Assembly (NCBI RefSeq): GCF_009712425.2
Contig: NZ_VCJR02000005.1
Span: 59,759-123,758 of the forward strand
DNA from: Aquisalinus luteolus
GTDB taxonomy: Bacteria; Pseudomonadota; Alphaproteobacteria; Caulobacterales; Parvularculaceae
Reading direction: 5' to 3'
Length of the DNA stretch: 64,000 nucleotides
The position numbers were made by a program, and so were the translations under genes. Of this stretch, positions 26,988-36,164 are shown one piece after another (the stretch's first letter is position 1; every line of letters begins with the position of its first letter). The notes below the pieces were generated by a model. That model did no database searches. It was not told where the DNA came from and saw only the letters and a list, made by a program, of their open reading frames with translations.

Positions 26988-28295
26988 TCACCTGAAGTGG
27001 GCATCCAGAAACTGAAGGAAGGCCGGCCAGTCTTCCTCGGTAATGCCATGGGTCCCGGGCCGGATGAAAACTGATATGTCCGCTTGCGGATCGAATGACC
27101 TCAGCGTCTCCTGCTCAAGGCCTTCGCTGCCCAACAGCTCCCATGCCGGATCAGCGCCCTGTGCCGCCAGGAATGTCCCCGCCGGATCGGACCAGACGTC
27201 CCTGCGGGCATTGCCGAGAAAAACCGGCCGTGGAGCGATCAACGCCAGCAGGTGATGCTGGTCGATGGGCAACCCGCCCTCCCGGCCTGCATAAGCGGCA
27301 TAGCTGTCAGAAAACCAGTGCGGATAACCGTCGGTAATCTGACCAACCGACTCGCCCACCTTTTCCTTGCTGAGGGCAGCACCGCCCGTGCCGGACTGGT
27401 GGGCAATGACGCCGTCTATGCGATCGTCCCATGCCGCGCCAACCAACGCTGCCTTGCCATAGCGCGAATGCCCCCAGCTGATCATGGCGCTGTCCGCAAG
27501 GCGCTCATCCGCCTCCAGAACATCCACAGCGCGTGAGAACAGCCAGCCCCAAGCAGCGATAGCCCCCGGGCGTTCACCGTCGCCAGTCATGGGCGCAGCC
27601 ATGTCGTTCAGGGCAGCTTGCCCGGCGGCCGCTTCATCCGGCACGACATCGCCGGGATGGAATGCCGCGATGGCATAGCCGTTACGAGCGATCTCTTCCA
27701 GGGGCGGCGTCGCGATATACCGGCCAAAGACATAGCTCATGACATCGTTCATGATGCCGTCGCCATCGCACATGCTGTCACCCTCGGGCCGCCAGACATC
27801 CGTACCCGGAAAGGTATTATGGTTGCGGCAGAAGGTTTCCATAAGGATCACAGGCGCATTTGCCTTCGCAGCGGGGATCATCACCGCCATATGAAGGAGG
27901 GCCGGCTCGGCCTGCTTGCCGCCATAGATCGCCGTGACGGCGATATCCCAGTCCTCCAGCACGGCAAGACCGCCCAGATAATTGTCATCGATGACCCGGC
28001 GCTCGACCAGCCGGGCCTCGCCCCCTGTAGGGAAGGTGCCATAGACGTTCTCTTCCAGCGCCTGTCGGATGGCAGGCCGCTGTGCCTGCCATTCGCCAGC
28101 GCTGGCCACCGTGCCACCGCCATCCAGCATCTCCAGCACCGGCGGGGATGCCTCCGCGCGTTCTGACGGGTCAAGATCGGCCCAGGCCATGGTCAGCCGT
28201 ACGCAGCCGCTGGTGGCCAGCAGGATCAGGAGGGCCAGTATCGGTCGTGTCACGGGATCAGCCCCTCTTGCTTCGGTGATGGATGCATTCACCAC
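26988..28295 (-). CDS. Alpha/beta hydrolase, CE15 glucuronoyl-esterase-like
   Basis: A 435-residue exported hydrolase. A hydrophobic N-terminal segment (about 17-32, ILALLILLATSGC) could be a signal or lipoprotein signal, although the residue at -3 is Thr. The nucleophile elbow WGHSRYGKAA (Ser near 276) matches the G-x-S-R-x-G-K-x-A pattern of carbohydrate esterase family 15, and LIAPRPVFLGNARRDVW plus a late GTHGIT supply the acid and His regions. CE15 enzymes cleave glucuronic-acid esters between lignin and xylan or in uronic polysaccharides. It is monocistronic, 7 nt from the kinase stop. The exact substrate is not known. Confidence 0.8.
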   Translation of the reverse strand: MVNASITEARGADPVTRPILALLILLATSGCVRLTMAWADLDPSERAEASPPVLEMLDGGGTVASAGEWQAQRPAIRQALEENVYGTFPTGGEARLVERRVIDDNYLGGLAVLEDWDIAVTAIYGGKQAEPALLHMAVMIPAAKANAPVILMETFCRNHNTFPGTDVWRPEGDSMCDGDGIMNDVMSYVFGRYIATPPLEEIARNGYAIAAFHPGDVVPDEAAAGQAALNDMAAPMTGDGERPGAIAAWGWLFSRAVDVLEADERLADSAMISWGHSRYGKAALVGAAWDDRIDGVIAHQSGTGGAALSKEKVGESVGQITDGYPHWFSDSYAAYAGREGGLPIDQHHLLALIAPRPVFLGNARRDVWSDPAGTFLAAQGADPAWELLGSEGLEQETLRSFDPQADISVFIRPGTHGITEEDWPAFLQFLDAHFR

Positions 28296-28366
28296 AAGAT
28301 AAGCGTTCAGGCGGCCCGGAAAAGAGCCTTTTGCATTTCAGCGTTGAGGAAGGTGCTGTTGAGGGG

Positions 28367-28633
28367 TCAGGCGAGGAGGCGGGTAGCGATCCACCAGACT
28401 GCGAGCCAGAAACCGCCGCAGGTGGCAGCGACGAACAAGACGGTGCTGCGCGGCGACCAGCGCGAGGCGGAAATTTCGCTGTCTGCGTGGAATTCATCGC
28501 CGAGATAGTTCTGCAGGCGGCGCGCGGGAGAATCGAGACCGTCCCGCACATTCAGCGGAGCGGCGTCAGCGGACCTGGCATCACCAAGATCCTCTTTCGT
28601 CTCGTACTCAGTCTCTATCGCGCGCTTTGGCAT
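28367..28633 (-). CDS. Small hypothetical membrane-anchored protein
   Basis: An 88-residue protein with a charged N-terminal ~60 residues and one C-terminal transmembrane helix (about 66-86, VLFVAATCGGFWLAVWWIA), so a tail-anchored topology is likely. AGAGGTG precedes the ATG at a good distance. A competing plus-strand frame over the same DNA lacks any such structure. I do not recognise a family. It sits alone between the esterase gene and the EPS locus. Confidence 0.65.
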   Translation of the reverse strand: MPKRAIETEYETKEDLGDARSADAAPLNVRDGLDSPARRLQNYLGDEFHADSEISASRWSPRSTVLFVAATCGGFWLAVWWIATRLLA

Positions 28634-28820
28634 AGGTCACCTCTGGCCGCAGGCTAGCGTGAGTTCCGTAAACAGGGCCTTAACGGGATAACAACAATTG
28701 CGGTGATCCGCAGGTTCCCGCAACCATCCCGCCTTTACCTGTATCTGGAGCATGTTAACCGCTCCTTACAGCTATTGATATATACGCCTTGGTCATGATG
28801 ACCAGCCAAAGGCAGCGTGA

Positions 28821-29447
28821 ATGGCCCGCAAGCATCTGAAAACACCAATGAAAATCGCAATGTCCAGCCTTTTTGCCGGGGCCGGCGTCATGGCATTTTT
28901 CGGCTTCTATGCGGAGATGCAGGCCGCAGCCATGGGTCCCGAGGCAGCTACAAGCCTGTCCGCTGCTGTCTCCACCCCCGCGTCCGTGCGCGGATATGAG
29001 GCGCTGGCAGAGGCTGCGCTGGCCCGCCAGCCGCTGGAGCCGGCCGATCTCGACCTCGCCCGCACCGCCAGCCTGAAGACCCTGTCGCTCGATCCTGACA
29101 ATGTCAGCGCGTGGAACCGGCTTGCCTATATCGACCTTGCCGATGATGGCCGCCTGTCGCGTGACGGCATGGCCGCGATTTACAAGAGCTATGAGGTCAG
29201 CCCCTATGGCAATCCGCAGGTAATGACGTGGCGGGTCGATTTCGCGACGCGGGCCTGGAGTTCCCTGCCCGACGATATCCGCCGGGCAACGCTGGACCAG
29301 CTGCCGGTGATCGGTGGGATCTACGTCACCTGGGACTGGCGGGTGGAAACCTGCCGGGAAAATCCGTATCCGGAAATCTGGCAACCGATCTGCGAAGCAA
29401 CGCCGGGTATCGACCGCCCCGCCAGCCGTCAAGCTATTGCAGGCTAG
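28821..29447 (+). CDS. Hypothetical protein with N-terminal TM and TPR-like helices, EPS-locus edge
   Basis: A 208-residue protein with a hydrophobic segment at about 12-30 and a helical body (ASLKTLSLDPDNVSAWNRLAYIDL resembles one TPR unit). Its C-terminus contains two Cys (ETCRENPYPEIWQPICEA). Gene position at the border of the exopolysaccharide locus, and a four-base CTAG shared with the stop of the convergent ligase gene, suggest a linked role such as chain-length or assembly support. That role is inference; the family is not recognised. Confidence 0.65.
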   Translation: MARKHLKTPMKIAMSSLFAGAGVMAFFGFYAEMQAAAMGPEAATSLSAAVSTPASVRGYEALAEAALARQPLEPADLDLARTASLKTLSLDPDNVSAWNRLAYIDLADDGRLSRDGMAAIYKSYEVSPYGNPQVMTWRVDFATRAWSSLPDDIRRATLDQLPVIGGIYVTWDWRVETCRENPYPEIWQPICEATPGIDRPASRQAIAG

Positions 29448-30745
29448 GTTCTCTCAGCGCTGCTGCCGGCGGCAATCCCGGCCCCCAGGCCAAGCACCAG
29501 CGCGAACCACCACATGAAGCCCGGTATCTCCACGGCATAATCGACCATGGAATGCAGGCTGACGAACAGGGCGATCATCAGCACACCGCGCAGGTAAAGC
29601 TTGTGACGACGCCGCGTGACCAGACCCTGCCAGATCTTCCAGTAGATGACCGCGACCGTGCCGAACATCGCAAGTGCGCCGAGCCAGCCCTTTTGCAACA
29701 GCCATTGCAGGAAGACATTATGCGCCGCCCCCTGCCCGGCCAGCAACGCAGCATTGTCGGCTGACATGACACGGGCATTGACCTTAGAGAAGCTGTCGAA
29801 ACCGCTGCCGAGCAGCGGATGGGCCATGCTTGCCTCCCAATAGGTCGCGAACATCACCGCGCGCATATTGCTGTCTTGCCCCAGTTCCCCATACCTCTCC
29901 GCCGCCATGTCGCCTGACATCGCAAAGACGGTGATCGCGGCAAACACGATGAACGCCATCCCGCCAGCGATCAGCCAGCTCAGGCTACCACTAGTCTCTC
30001 CCGTGGCGCGAGCCTGCGAGCGGCGCAGGGCCGCGAGCTGCCAGACGACGAGGATGACCAAGCAGACGAGCGCAAAGGCAATCCCGGCACGCGAGGCAGT
30101 CAGCACAAGGCAGACCGCACAGAACAGGAAGCTGACAAGGCTGAGCGTGCCATGACGGAACAGCCCCTCGACCAGATCGATAGGCCGGAACGTGCCGGTG
30201 CGCTGGACGGCCTTCAACAGCCCGGTCATCGCCACCAGCATGCCGGTGCCGAACAGCGTCGCCGCCGTGTTCGCCGACAGGAAGGCTGCCGACAGGCGCC
30301 CGAGGTGATAGGGGCGCGGCCGGTCATGGATCGTATCCGGGTTGATGACGAAGTCGAAGAACGCCCAGCCGGCCAGTAGCAGGAAGGCAAACATGAGCCA
30401 GCTCCATGCTGGCGCGACATTGTCGGAGTTCAGCGCAATCGTTCGGGCGGTAAGGAACACCGCCGCCGCCGCCGCGAGACCGGCATAACCCGGCAAGCCG
30501 CCGATGATCGTACCCGTAACAATATCGAGAACGAGAAACCCGATGAGCAATGCCGCGGCAATCATCATCGGCGGCGTGACGGTGGAGCGCGGCGACAACG
30601 TCACCGTGGCAGCACCGATCACCATCAGCACACCGGAAAAAAAATACACGGCCAGCGGCGTGTCAGCCCCGAAGAACAGGCTCGCCCCGATCAGCACGAG
30701 GAGTATCAGCCCGAACGGAAAGACAAGATGGGTCGACAGCTTCAT
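29444..30745 (-). CDS. O-antigen ligase/polymerase family protein (Wzy/ExoQ-like) 1
   Basis: A 433-residue inner-membrane protein with about twelve TM helices and a large periplasmic loop before GSGFDSFSKVNARVMSADNAALL, the region that holds the Wzy_C (O-antigen ligase) signature with H-N-x-F-L-Q-W (AHNVFLQWLLQKGW). Such proteins polymerise or ligate lipid-linked oligosaccharides. The start at 30745 has GAGG upstream and begins MKLSTHLVFPF; the longer frame has no conserved content. It diverges from the ExoY-like gene. The locus has a second member at 34848-36149. Confidence 0.86.
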   Translation of the reverse strand: MKLSTHLVFPFGLILLVLIGASLFFGADTPLAVYFFSGVLMVIGAATVTLSPRSTVTPPMMIAAALLIGFLVLDIVTGTIIGGLPGYAGLAAAAAVFLTARTIALNSDNVAPAWSWLMFAFLLLAGWAFFDFVINPDTIHDRPRPYHLGRLSAAFLSANTAATLFGTGMLVAMTGLLKAVQRTGTFRPIDLVEGLFRHGTLSLVSFLFCAVCLVLTASRAGIAFALVCLVILVVWQLAALRRSQARATGETSGSLSWLIAGGMAFIVFAAITVFAMSGDMAAERYGELGQDSNMRAVMFATYWEASMAHPLLGSGFDSFSKVNARVMSADNAALLAGQGAAHNVFLQWLLQKGWLGALAMFGTVAVIYWKIWQGLVTRRRHKLYLRGVLMIALFVSLHSMVDYAVEIPGFMWWFALVLGLGAGIAAGSSAERT

Positions 30746-30919
30746 GACGCTTTGGCCTCGAGTGCCCTCGCCGGGACCGGAATCTGTCCGGCAGAGAGCC
30801 AAATTTTAAGCATTATCTGTGTAGGATCGACCGTCGCATAATTTGCTTGATGAGCTGTTAACCCTGTTTTCCCGCCAATAACGGGCATGAGAAGGGTACC
30901 GCACTCCGTGTACGGGAAA

Positions 30920-30935
30920 TGGCACGCCGCTTGCA
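30920..30935 (+). promoter_or_regulatory. Sigma-54 (RpoN) promoter of the ExoY-like gene
   Basis: TGGCACG-CCGC-TTGCA matches the -24/-12 consensus TGGCACG-N4-TTGC(A/T) at every fixed base, with GG and GC ten bases apart. It lies 38 nt before the ATG at 30973, placing a start site near 30947. rpoN is encoded at 43739-45259. Confidence 0.75.
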
Positions 30936-30972
30936 CAGTATGGGGCAAAGCGAACGGGACGGATGTTGCGTA

Positions 30973-31659
30973 ATGACCAAGATCAAGACTTTCGACGGTA
31001 GCGTTTTCGATATCGCCGACGACCGGGTGGAATTTGCCTTTACCGGTATTGATGGCTTCGCCAAGCGTGCCTTTGACTATACGACCTCCCTCAGCCTGAT
31101 CCTGTTTACCCTGCCTTTACTGCTCGCCATTGCCGTTATCATCAAGCTGCAGGACGGCGGACCGATCATGTTCAGCCACAAGCGCTGCGGTCAGGGCGGC
31201 CGGCTTTTTCCGTGCCTTAAGTTCCGCACCATGCGGACCAATGCCGACAAGGCGCTGGAAGAATTGCTCGCCCGCGACCCGGCTGCCCGGGAAGAATGGC
31301 ACCGCACCCGCAAGCTGAAGAACGATCCGCGCATCACGCCGATTGGCCGCTTCCTGCGCAAGTCGAGCCTCGATGAACTGCCGCAGCTGTTCAACATCCT
31401 GCGCGGCGACATGTCGCTGATCGGCCCGCGCCCGGTAACGACGCAGGAACTCGACCGCTACGGTGCTCTTCTCGCCTATTATTACGCCGCGCGCCCGGGT
31501 ATCACCGGCATGTGGCAGGTCAATGGCCGCAACCGCCTGACCTATGAAGAACGCGTCATCTATGATGCGGAATATGTCCGCGACTGGACCTTCGCCCGTG
31601 ATGTGAAAATCCTGGTAAAGACGGTTCCGGCGGTACTCAGCTTCGATGGTGCCTGCTAG
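30973..31659 (+). CDS. Exopolysaccharide priming sugar transferase, ExoY-like
   Basis: A 228-residue polyprenyl-phosphate sugar-phosphate transferase that starts EPS repeat-unit synthesis by placing the first hexose-1-P on undecaprenyl phosphate. One membrane segment (about 36-60, SLILFTLPLLLAIAVII) is followed by the conserved PIMFSHKRCGQGG, LKFRTM, DELPQLFNILRGDMSLIGPRP and the late GITGMWQVNGRN. Its start is at ATG 30973, downstream of a sigma-54 promoter. It is divergent from one Wzy-like gene and converges with a glycosyltransferase operon whose stop is 3 nt away. Confidence 0.93.
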   Translation: MTKIKTFDGSVFDIADDRVEFAFTGIDGFAKRAFDYTTSLSLILFTLPLLLAIAVIIKLQDGGPIMFSHKRCGQGGRLFPCLKFRTMRTNADKALEELLARDPAAREEWHRTRKLKNDPRITPIGRFLRKSSLDELPQLFNILRGDMSLIGPRPVTTQELDRYGALLAYYYAARPGITGMWQVNGRNRLTYEERVIYDAEYVRDWTFARDVKILVKTVPAVLSFDGAC

Positions 31660-31661
31660 GC

Positions 31662-32570
31662 TCAGGAAGTCTGTTTACCGGCGTCGGCGTATAGAGCTTC
31701 TTCGCGGACCTTGAACAGGGTCGAGACGACACCGGCATGGAACGTGCCGCGCAGCGCCCAGAAATTTCTCTTTTCTTCCGACCAGAAGCAAAGTCCTGCA
31801 ACGGCATAACACAAGACGGTCTTGACCGCCGACCCGGCGATCATGGCCCGCCTGCCGCCATCCTCGCGGGCGTGATAGCCATAGCTCTGGCCAGCTCTGA
31901 ACTTGCGTTTCGACAACCATTCATAGCTAAGCCGTGACGGCTCGACGGGCTCGAACACCATCGCTGCCGGGGCGATACCCATGGACGCGCCGGCGCGCCA
32001 GGCACGGAAAAAATAGTCCGTATCTTCCCCGCCGGAAAGGCCCTTGGCGATATCGAACTTTAGGCTTTCAAAGGCAGGCGCACCCCGCCTGATCAGCGCA
32101 TTGCTGGTGTGCCCGGTCTCGACGACGCCGTCACGGGCGAGCGGAATATTCGAATGATAGTCCCGCGCCACGATCCATGCAGGGTCTTCAGGCTTGTAGC
32201 GGGCGATGGACGGGCCGAAGACCGCATCGAAGGGCCCATGCCGGGCCACTCGCAGCAACTGCCCGAGCCAGTCCGGCGCGGCCGTCTCGTCATCATCAAT
32301 GAAAGCGACAAAATCGCCTGTCGCAGCCTCGAGGCAGGCATTGCGCGCGACGGAGATATTCCGCGCCGGGGCGTGGACATAGATGATCGGCGTCTCGATC
32401 CGTGCGGATAGGGCGATGGCGAGCGGCTCTGCGCTCGGCTTCTCGTCATTGTCGGCGATGATGATACGCAGGCTGACTTCAGGGTCGATTTCCTGTGCCG
32501 CAACAGAGAGAACCGTTTTTTCAAGGCTGGGCCGCCGGAAGGTAGGGATACAGATATCGATGGCGGTCAT
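31662..32570 (-). CDS. Glycosyltransferase family 2 (ExoM-like)
   Basis: A 302-residue GT-A fold glycosyltransferase. It opens with IDICIPTFRRPSLEKTVLSV (nucleotide-binding start), has the metal-binding DXD region FIDDDETAAPDWL near residues 93-105, and a C-terminal region with a hydrophobic segment. It adds a sugar to the lipid-linked repeat unit on the cytosolic face. The ATG overlaps the upstream glycosyltransferase stop (ATGA), so it is the last gene of a three-glycosyltransferase operon. The donor sugar is unknown. Confidence 0.9.
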   Translation of the reverse strand: MTAIDICIPTFRRPSLEKTVLSVAAQEIDPEVSLRIIIADNDEKPSAEPLAIALSARIETPIIYVHAPARNISVARNACLEAATGDFVAFIDDDETAAPDWLGQLLRVARHGPFDAVFGPSIARYKPEDPAWIVARDYHSNIPLARDGVVETGHTSNALIRRGAPAFESLKFDIAKGLSGGEDTDYFFRAWRAGASMGIAPAAMVFEPVEPSRLSYEWLSKRKFRAGQSYGYHAREDGGRRAMIAGSAVKTVLCYAVAGLCFWSEEKRNFWALRGTFHAGVVSTLFKVREEALYADAGKQTS

Positions 32571-33694
32571 GATGCGGCCTTCACCTCACTTGCAGAGAGC
32601 GCAGCGTCAAGCATCCGGTCCATCATGTCCACCGGCTCGACAAAAATATCATCTGGCAGGGCCAACACCGTGCGCTTGGCCTCGGCCAGTGCTGCACGAT
32701 CATTGTCCAGCCTTTCCAAAAGGGCGGGCACGGACATTTCCACAGGGTCATCAACGGCAAAGCCGGTGCAATGCCGCGCCAGCCAGCGGGCGGTTTCCGT
32801 CCCCTCCGGCGCAATGGCGGGCACACCGAAATAGCCGCCTTCATAGACACGGTTTGGCAACAGCGCCTTTGAATTGAAATCGGCCTGATAGAAATCACCG
32901 GCCCAGACGAGGTCGACGCTGCCATAGAGGCCGGGCAGATCATCCGGCCCGCGATAGGCACCGGTGAAACGGATATTGCCGATCCCTTCCAGCGCCTTTT
33001 CGAACCCGTCGATGACAGGCTTGCCCGCAATATGGATTTTCACCTGCGGCATGTCCCGCGCGATCTTCACCATCATGGCAAGGGACCGGCGGCAGCGCAG
33101 CACGCCGAACCAGCCCAGTATCAAGCGTTCACCACCGCCCGGCAAACCTTCAGGACGCGGCGGCAGACTGCCCGCGGCGATGCGATTTTCCAGCAAAAAC
33201 GGCGTATACGCACCGCCATGGTGCCGGGCGAAATAATCGCGCTCGAAGGCAGGTGAAGAAATGACCAGCAGGCTCGACTGGCGCAGCAGCGAGCGTTCCA
33301 TCCTCCGCAGCATTGGCGCCGCCGGCCCGGACGCGGTCAGCATGTGATGCACATCGAGACACTCATAGACCAGCGGTGCCTGCGCCCCGGCACGCCGCGT
33401 GGCGAGGCTGGCGCAGATCATCATGTCGAGATTGCGGGCGATGATCACATCCGCATCACGCAGCACCTGACCATGGCTGGCAGCAATCTCAGCCCCCTTC
33501 CAGATCGAGCGCAGGCGCTGCACATAGGCCGCATCATGGGTGCGCCCGAGATCGACATTTTCCCATGGCACGTCATTGACGTCGCCTCGGCGCATCATCA
33601 GCCCTGTGACCTCATGGCCGGCCGCCGTCAGCGAGCGCACCCGCCGGGTAATCGCGGCATCGTAAGTATCATGGCCGAAATAGGCGATCCGCAT
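32567..33694 (-). CDS. Glycosyltransferase (GT-B fold, family 4-like)
   Basis: A 375-residue cytosolic glycosyltransferase, two Rossmann-like halves. It begins MRIAYFGHDTYDAAITRRV, with an N-terminal Gly-rich loop; the second half has RLILGWFGVLRCRRSL and the acceptor/donor region NKALLPNRVYEGGYFGVPAIAP-like (SKALLPNRVYEGGYFG), where a Glu contacts the sugar nucleotide. The start at 33694 directly follows the upstream stop with one base between; the ORF could begin at 33721, but that would overlap 26 nt. Role: addition of a repeat-unit sugar; specificity unknown. Confidence 0.88.
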   Translation of the reverse strand: MRIAYFGHDTYDAAITRRVRSLTAAGHEVTGLMMRRGDVNDVPWENVDLGRTHDAAYVQRLRSIWKGAEIAASHGQVLRDADVIIARNLDMMICASLATRRAGAQAPLVYECLDVHHMLTASGPAAPMLRRMERSLLRQSSLLVISSPAFERDYFARHHGGAYTPFLLENRIAAGSLPPRPEGLPGGGERLILGWFGVLRCRRSLAMMVKIARDMPQVKIHIAGKPVIDGFEKALEGIGNIRFTGAYRGPDDLPGLYGSVDLVWAGDFYQADFNSKALLPNRVYEGGYFGVPAIAPEGTETARWLARHCTGFAVDDPVEMSVPALLERLDNDRAALAEAKRTVLALPDDIFVEPVDMMDRMLDAALSASEVKAAS

Positions 33695-33695
33695 G

Positions 33696-34724
33696 TCAGA
33701 GGTCTCCGTTGCGATAGGCATGGAAAACCTGGCGCAGGAAGCCGAGCCCCCATGCGGTGTGCATCACGCCCAGAACCGGCCCGCACCACAGGCCGCAGAG
33801 AGATTTCTTGAGAACCGGCATGACAAGCGATGTCCCGGTAAGCAGCGTCAGATAGGCTGACGGCCAGACGAGGCCGAGCCATGTAAACGGCAGGATCAGC
33901 ACGGACAGCGCTAGCAGGATAATATTCAAGACCGGGATCATCTGGCGCAAGCGCGGTCGTTCCCTGTTCTTCAAGACATTACGGGCGCGGCCCCGGCCAT
34001 AGCCGGAATATTGCCGCCACAGACCGACGATGGTATCGCGCGGGAAATACCGGATACGGATTGTCGCGTCGAGCCAGATCGTGCCGCCACTTTTGCGCAG
34101 GCGGGCATCAAACTCGGCGTCTTCGTTATGGCTGAAACTCTCGTCATAGCCGCCGAGCGACAGGAACCGGTCCAGCCGCATGGCGGCGTGGTGGCCATGG
34201 TCAACATAGCCTGACTGGGTACCGCCGCGATGGGCCGACCCGCCGGAGCCGAGCGGCGTATCCACGATCCACGCATTGGCCGCCTGGAAACAACCCTGCC
34301 CCACCGCATCCATCGGCACGACCAGGCTGTCCGAACCCCTTTTCTCCATCGCCTCCGCGACGGTGATGACGTAGCCTTGCGGATAGTCAGCATGGGCATC
34401 GCAGCGCACGAGGATGTCGCGGCCCTCCCCGGCGGTGCGAGCAACGGCATTCACACCGGCAGACTGCAACCGGCCCGGATTGTCGATCAGGCTGATATTG
34501 GGAAACTCTTCTGCCAGCCTCTTCACGATCTCCTGCGTCCCGTCGGTGCTGCCGCCATCTGCGACGACCAGCGCAACATTTGCCAGCGCGTCCTCGCCTT
34601 CCAGCAGGGATCGCAGGCACGCCTCGATCGCCCGCGCCTCGTTCAGCACGGGCACGGCAACGACGATGCGGCGGGCGAGCGCCGCGCGCGGCTTTTCATC
34701 GGTCAGTATCGCGGATCCATCCAT
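33696..34724 (-). CDS. Glycosyltransferase family 2 (succinoglycan ExoA-like)
   Basis: A 342-residue family 2 glycosyltransferase with C-terminal membrane segments. The nucleotide-binding start RIVVAVPVLNEARAIEACL (about 18-36), the DGGSTDGTQ loop, DAHADYP-type DXD (LVRCDAHADYP) and the FSHNEDAEFDARLRKSGG acceptor motif are all present. The last third has hydrophobic helices, as in ExoA. The start is set at 34724 (MDGSAILTDEK); the longer frame has no conserved content. It heads the three-gene glycosyltransferase operon. Confidence 0.9.
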   Translation of the reverse strand: MDGSAILTDEKPRAALARRIVVAVPVLNEARAIEACLRSLLEGEDALANVALVVADGGSTDGTQEIVKRLAEEFPNISLIDNPGRLQSAGVNAVARTAGEGRDILVRCDAHADYPQGYVITVAEAMEKRGSDSLVVPMDAVGQGCFQAANAWIVDTPLGSGGSAHRGGTQSGYVDHGHHAAMRLDRFLSLGGYDESFSHNEDAEFDARLRKSGGTIWLDATIRIRYFPRDTIVGLWRQYSGYGRGRARNVLKNRERPRLRQMIPVLNIILLALSVLILPFTWLGLVWPSAYLTLLTGTSLVMPVLKKSLCGLWCGPVLGVMHTAWGLGFLRQVFHAYRNGDL

Positions 34725-34847
34725 GGCGGGAAATCTAGCAGCACTGTCTTGCCGCCACGTTAAACCGGCAAAAGAGCAAAAGCGGTAAACCATCCCTTAA
34801 CGCGGGCTTGGCACACTGTGATCTGACCTTTCGCAAAGACGAGCTGC

Positions 34848-36149
34848 ATGCCCTTGCCGACCACGCCCAATACGATCCGCAACATGGCCCTGATGCCGGG
34901 GCAGCGGCTTCTGTCCTCCCGTCTTCAGGCCGGGCGTGGGTCGATGATCGACGAGGCGCTTGCCATCGCTATCTTTCTCGCCATCCCGGTTGAATTCACA
35001 GAGCTTGCCTTCCTGCGCTTGCCGCTACTGGCGCTGGTCCTTGGCCTTGCCGTTCTCGCCTGGCGCGACCTCGTGCCTGTCCTGCGCCGCGGCTGGGTGT
35101 TCTTTCTCATCCCGGCGTTCTGCCTCATCTCGGTATTGTGGAGCGCGTTTACCTTCGAGACGATCCGCTTTTCGATCTTCACCGCCCTCGCCCTCGTTAC
35201 CGCCGCGCTGATGGCGGTGCGTCTCGACCATCGCCAGATCGTCGTGGCACTGATGCTGGCGAAGCTGCTGATCGCCATCGCCAGCCTCCTCTTCATGGAA
35301 CAGACCTATGTCGGTGGCCTGAATGGCGGCTGGGCGATTCTCGGGCTTTATCCGCACAAGAACGTTCTCGGCGGGCACATGGTGGCGATGATGATCGCCG
35401 CCGTCGTCATCCTGCTCGATCACCGCTATGAGAAAATCTGGCGGCTTGCCGCCCTGCCGACGCTCGGTCTCGGGGCTTTCTTCGTGTTCAACGCCCAGTC
35501 GGCGACAGCCATCGTGCTGATGGCACTTGGCTGCGCAGGCGCTGCGACAATCGGGGGTGTCTGGCGCCCGGCTGCTGCCGTGCGCGGCCTGCGCACCATG
35601 TTTGTTGCCGGTGGCATCTTCGTTGCTGCCGCAGGCGTGCTCGCCCTGTCGACTTTCAGCCAGGTCGATCCGTGGACATACGCGCTGGAAAAGCTGGGCA
35701 AGGATTCATCGCTGACCGGCCGCACCGCGATCTGGGACCGGGCGGAGGTCATCATAGATGAGCATCCTGTCCTAGGTGTCGGCGCAGACGCCTTCTGGCG
35801 ACCGGGTGTCGGCCAGGCCCGCCAGATCGTCGGCATGTTCGGCGACAGCCCGGACAACCACTTCAACTTCCACAATGTCTATTATGAAGTCACGGTGCAC
35901 ACCGGCTATGTCGGGCTGACGCTGTACCTCACCGTGATGGCCATCGCCCTCTACACGCTGGTCATCCACTGGTGGCGCAATCAGCGGGCCGTCGACGGGT
36001 TCTTCATCGCCATGCTGGCGGTGATCCTCGCCCGGTCGCAGACGGAGTCGGAGATGTTCCTGTTCCTGTCGCTGTCCATGGTCACATTATGGACAGGCGT
36101 GTTCCTCGCCATCCGCGACCAGGTCGAACGCGGCGGCAAAGCCGTTTGA
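34848..36149 (+). CDS. O-antigen ligase/polymerase family protein (ExoQ-like) 2
   Basis: A 433-residue inner-membrane protein with about eleven TM helices. The phrases ILGLYPHKNVLGGHMVAMMI, SLTGRTAIWDRAEVIIDEHP and the late FNFHNVYYEVTVHTGYVGL are the ExoQ/Wzy_C-type periplasmic loop residues. Likely it polymerises repeat units in the periplasm, and is the better ExoQ candidate of the two. Start uncertain: ATG 34848 (GACGAG upstream), 34884 or 34944 (MIDEALAIAIFLAI). It is divergent from the glycosyltransferase operon and convergent with the tyrosine-kinase gene. Confidence 0.86.
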   Translation: MPLPTTPNTIRNMALMPGQRLLSSRLQAGRGSMIDEALAIAIFLAIPVEFTELAFLRLPLLALVLGLAVLAWRDLVPVLRRGWVFFLIPAFCLISVLWSAFTFETIRFSIFTALALVTAALMAVRLDHRQIVVALMLAKLLIAIASLLFMEQTYVGGLNGGWAILGLYPHKNVLGGHMVAMMIAAVVILLDHRYEKIWRLAALPTLGLGAFFVFNAQSATAIVLMALGCAGAATIGGVWRPAAAVRGLRTMFVAGGIFVAAAGVLALSTFSQVDPWTYALEKLGKDSSLTGRTAIWDRAEVIIDEHPVLGVGADAFWRPGVGQARQIVGMFGDSPDNHFNFHNVYYEVTVHTGYVGLTLYLTVMAIALYTLVIHWWRNQRAVDGFFIAMLAVILARSQTESEMFLFLSLSMVTLWTGVFLAIRDQVERGGKAV

Positions 36150-36164
36150 CGGCTACCAACTTAA

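Noticed and set aside
34800..34830. TGGCACACTGTGATC as a second sigma-54 promoter before the ExoQ-like gene
   Set aside because: TGGCAC is present but the -12 GC is missing at the required ten-base spacing.
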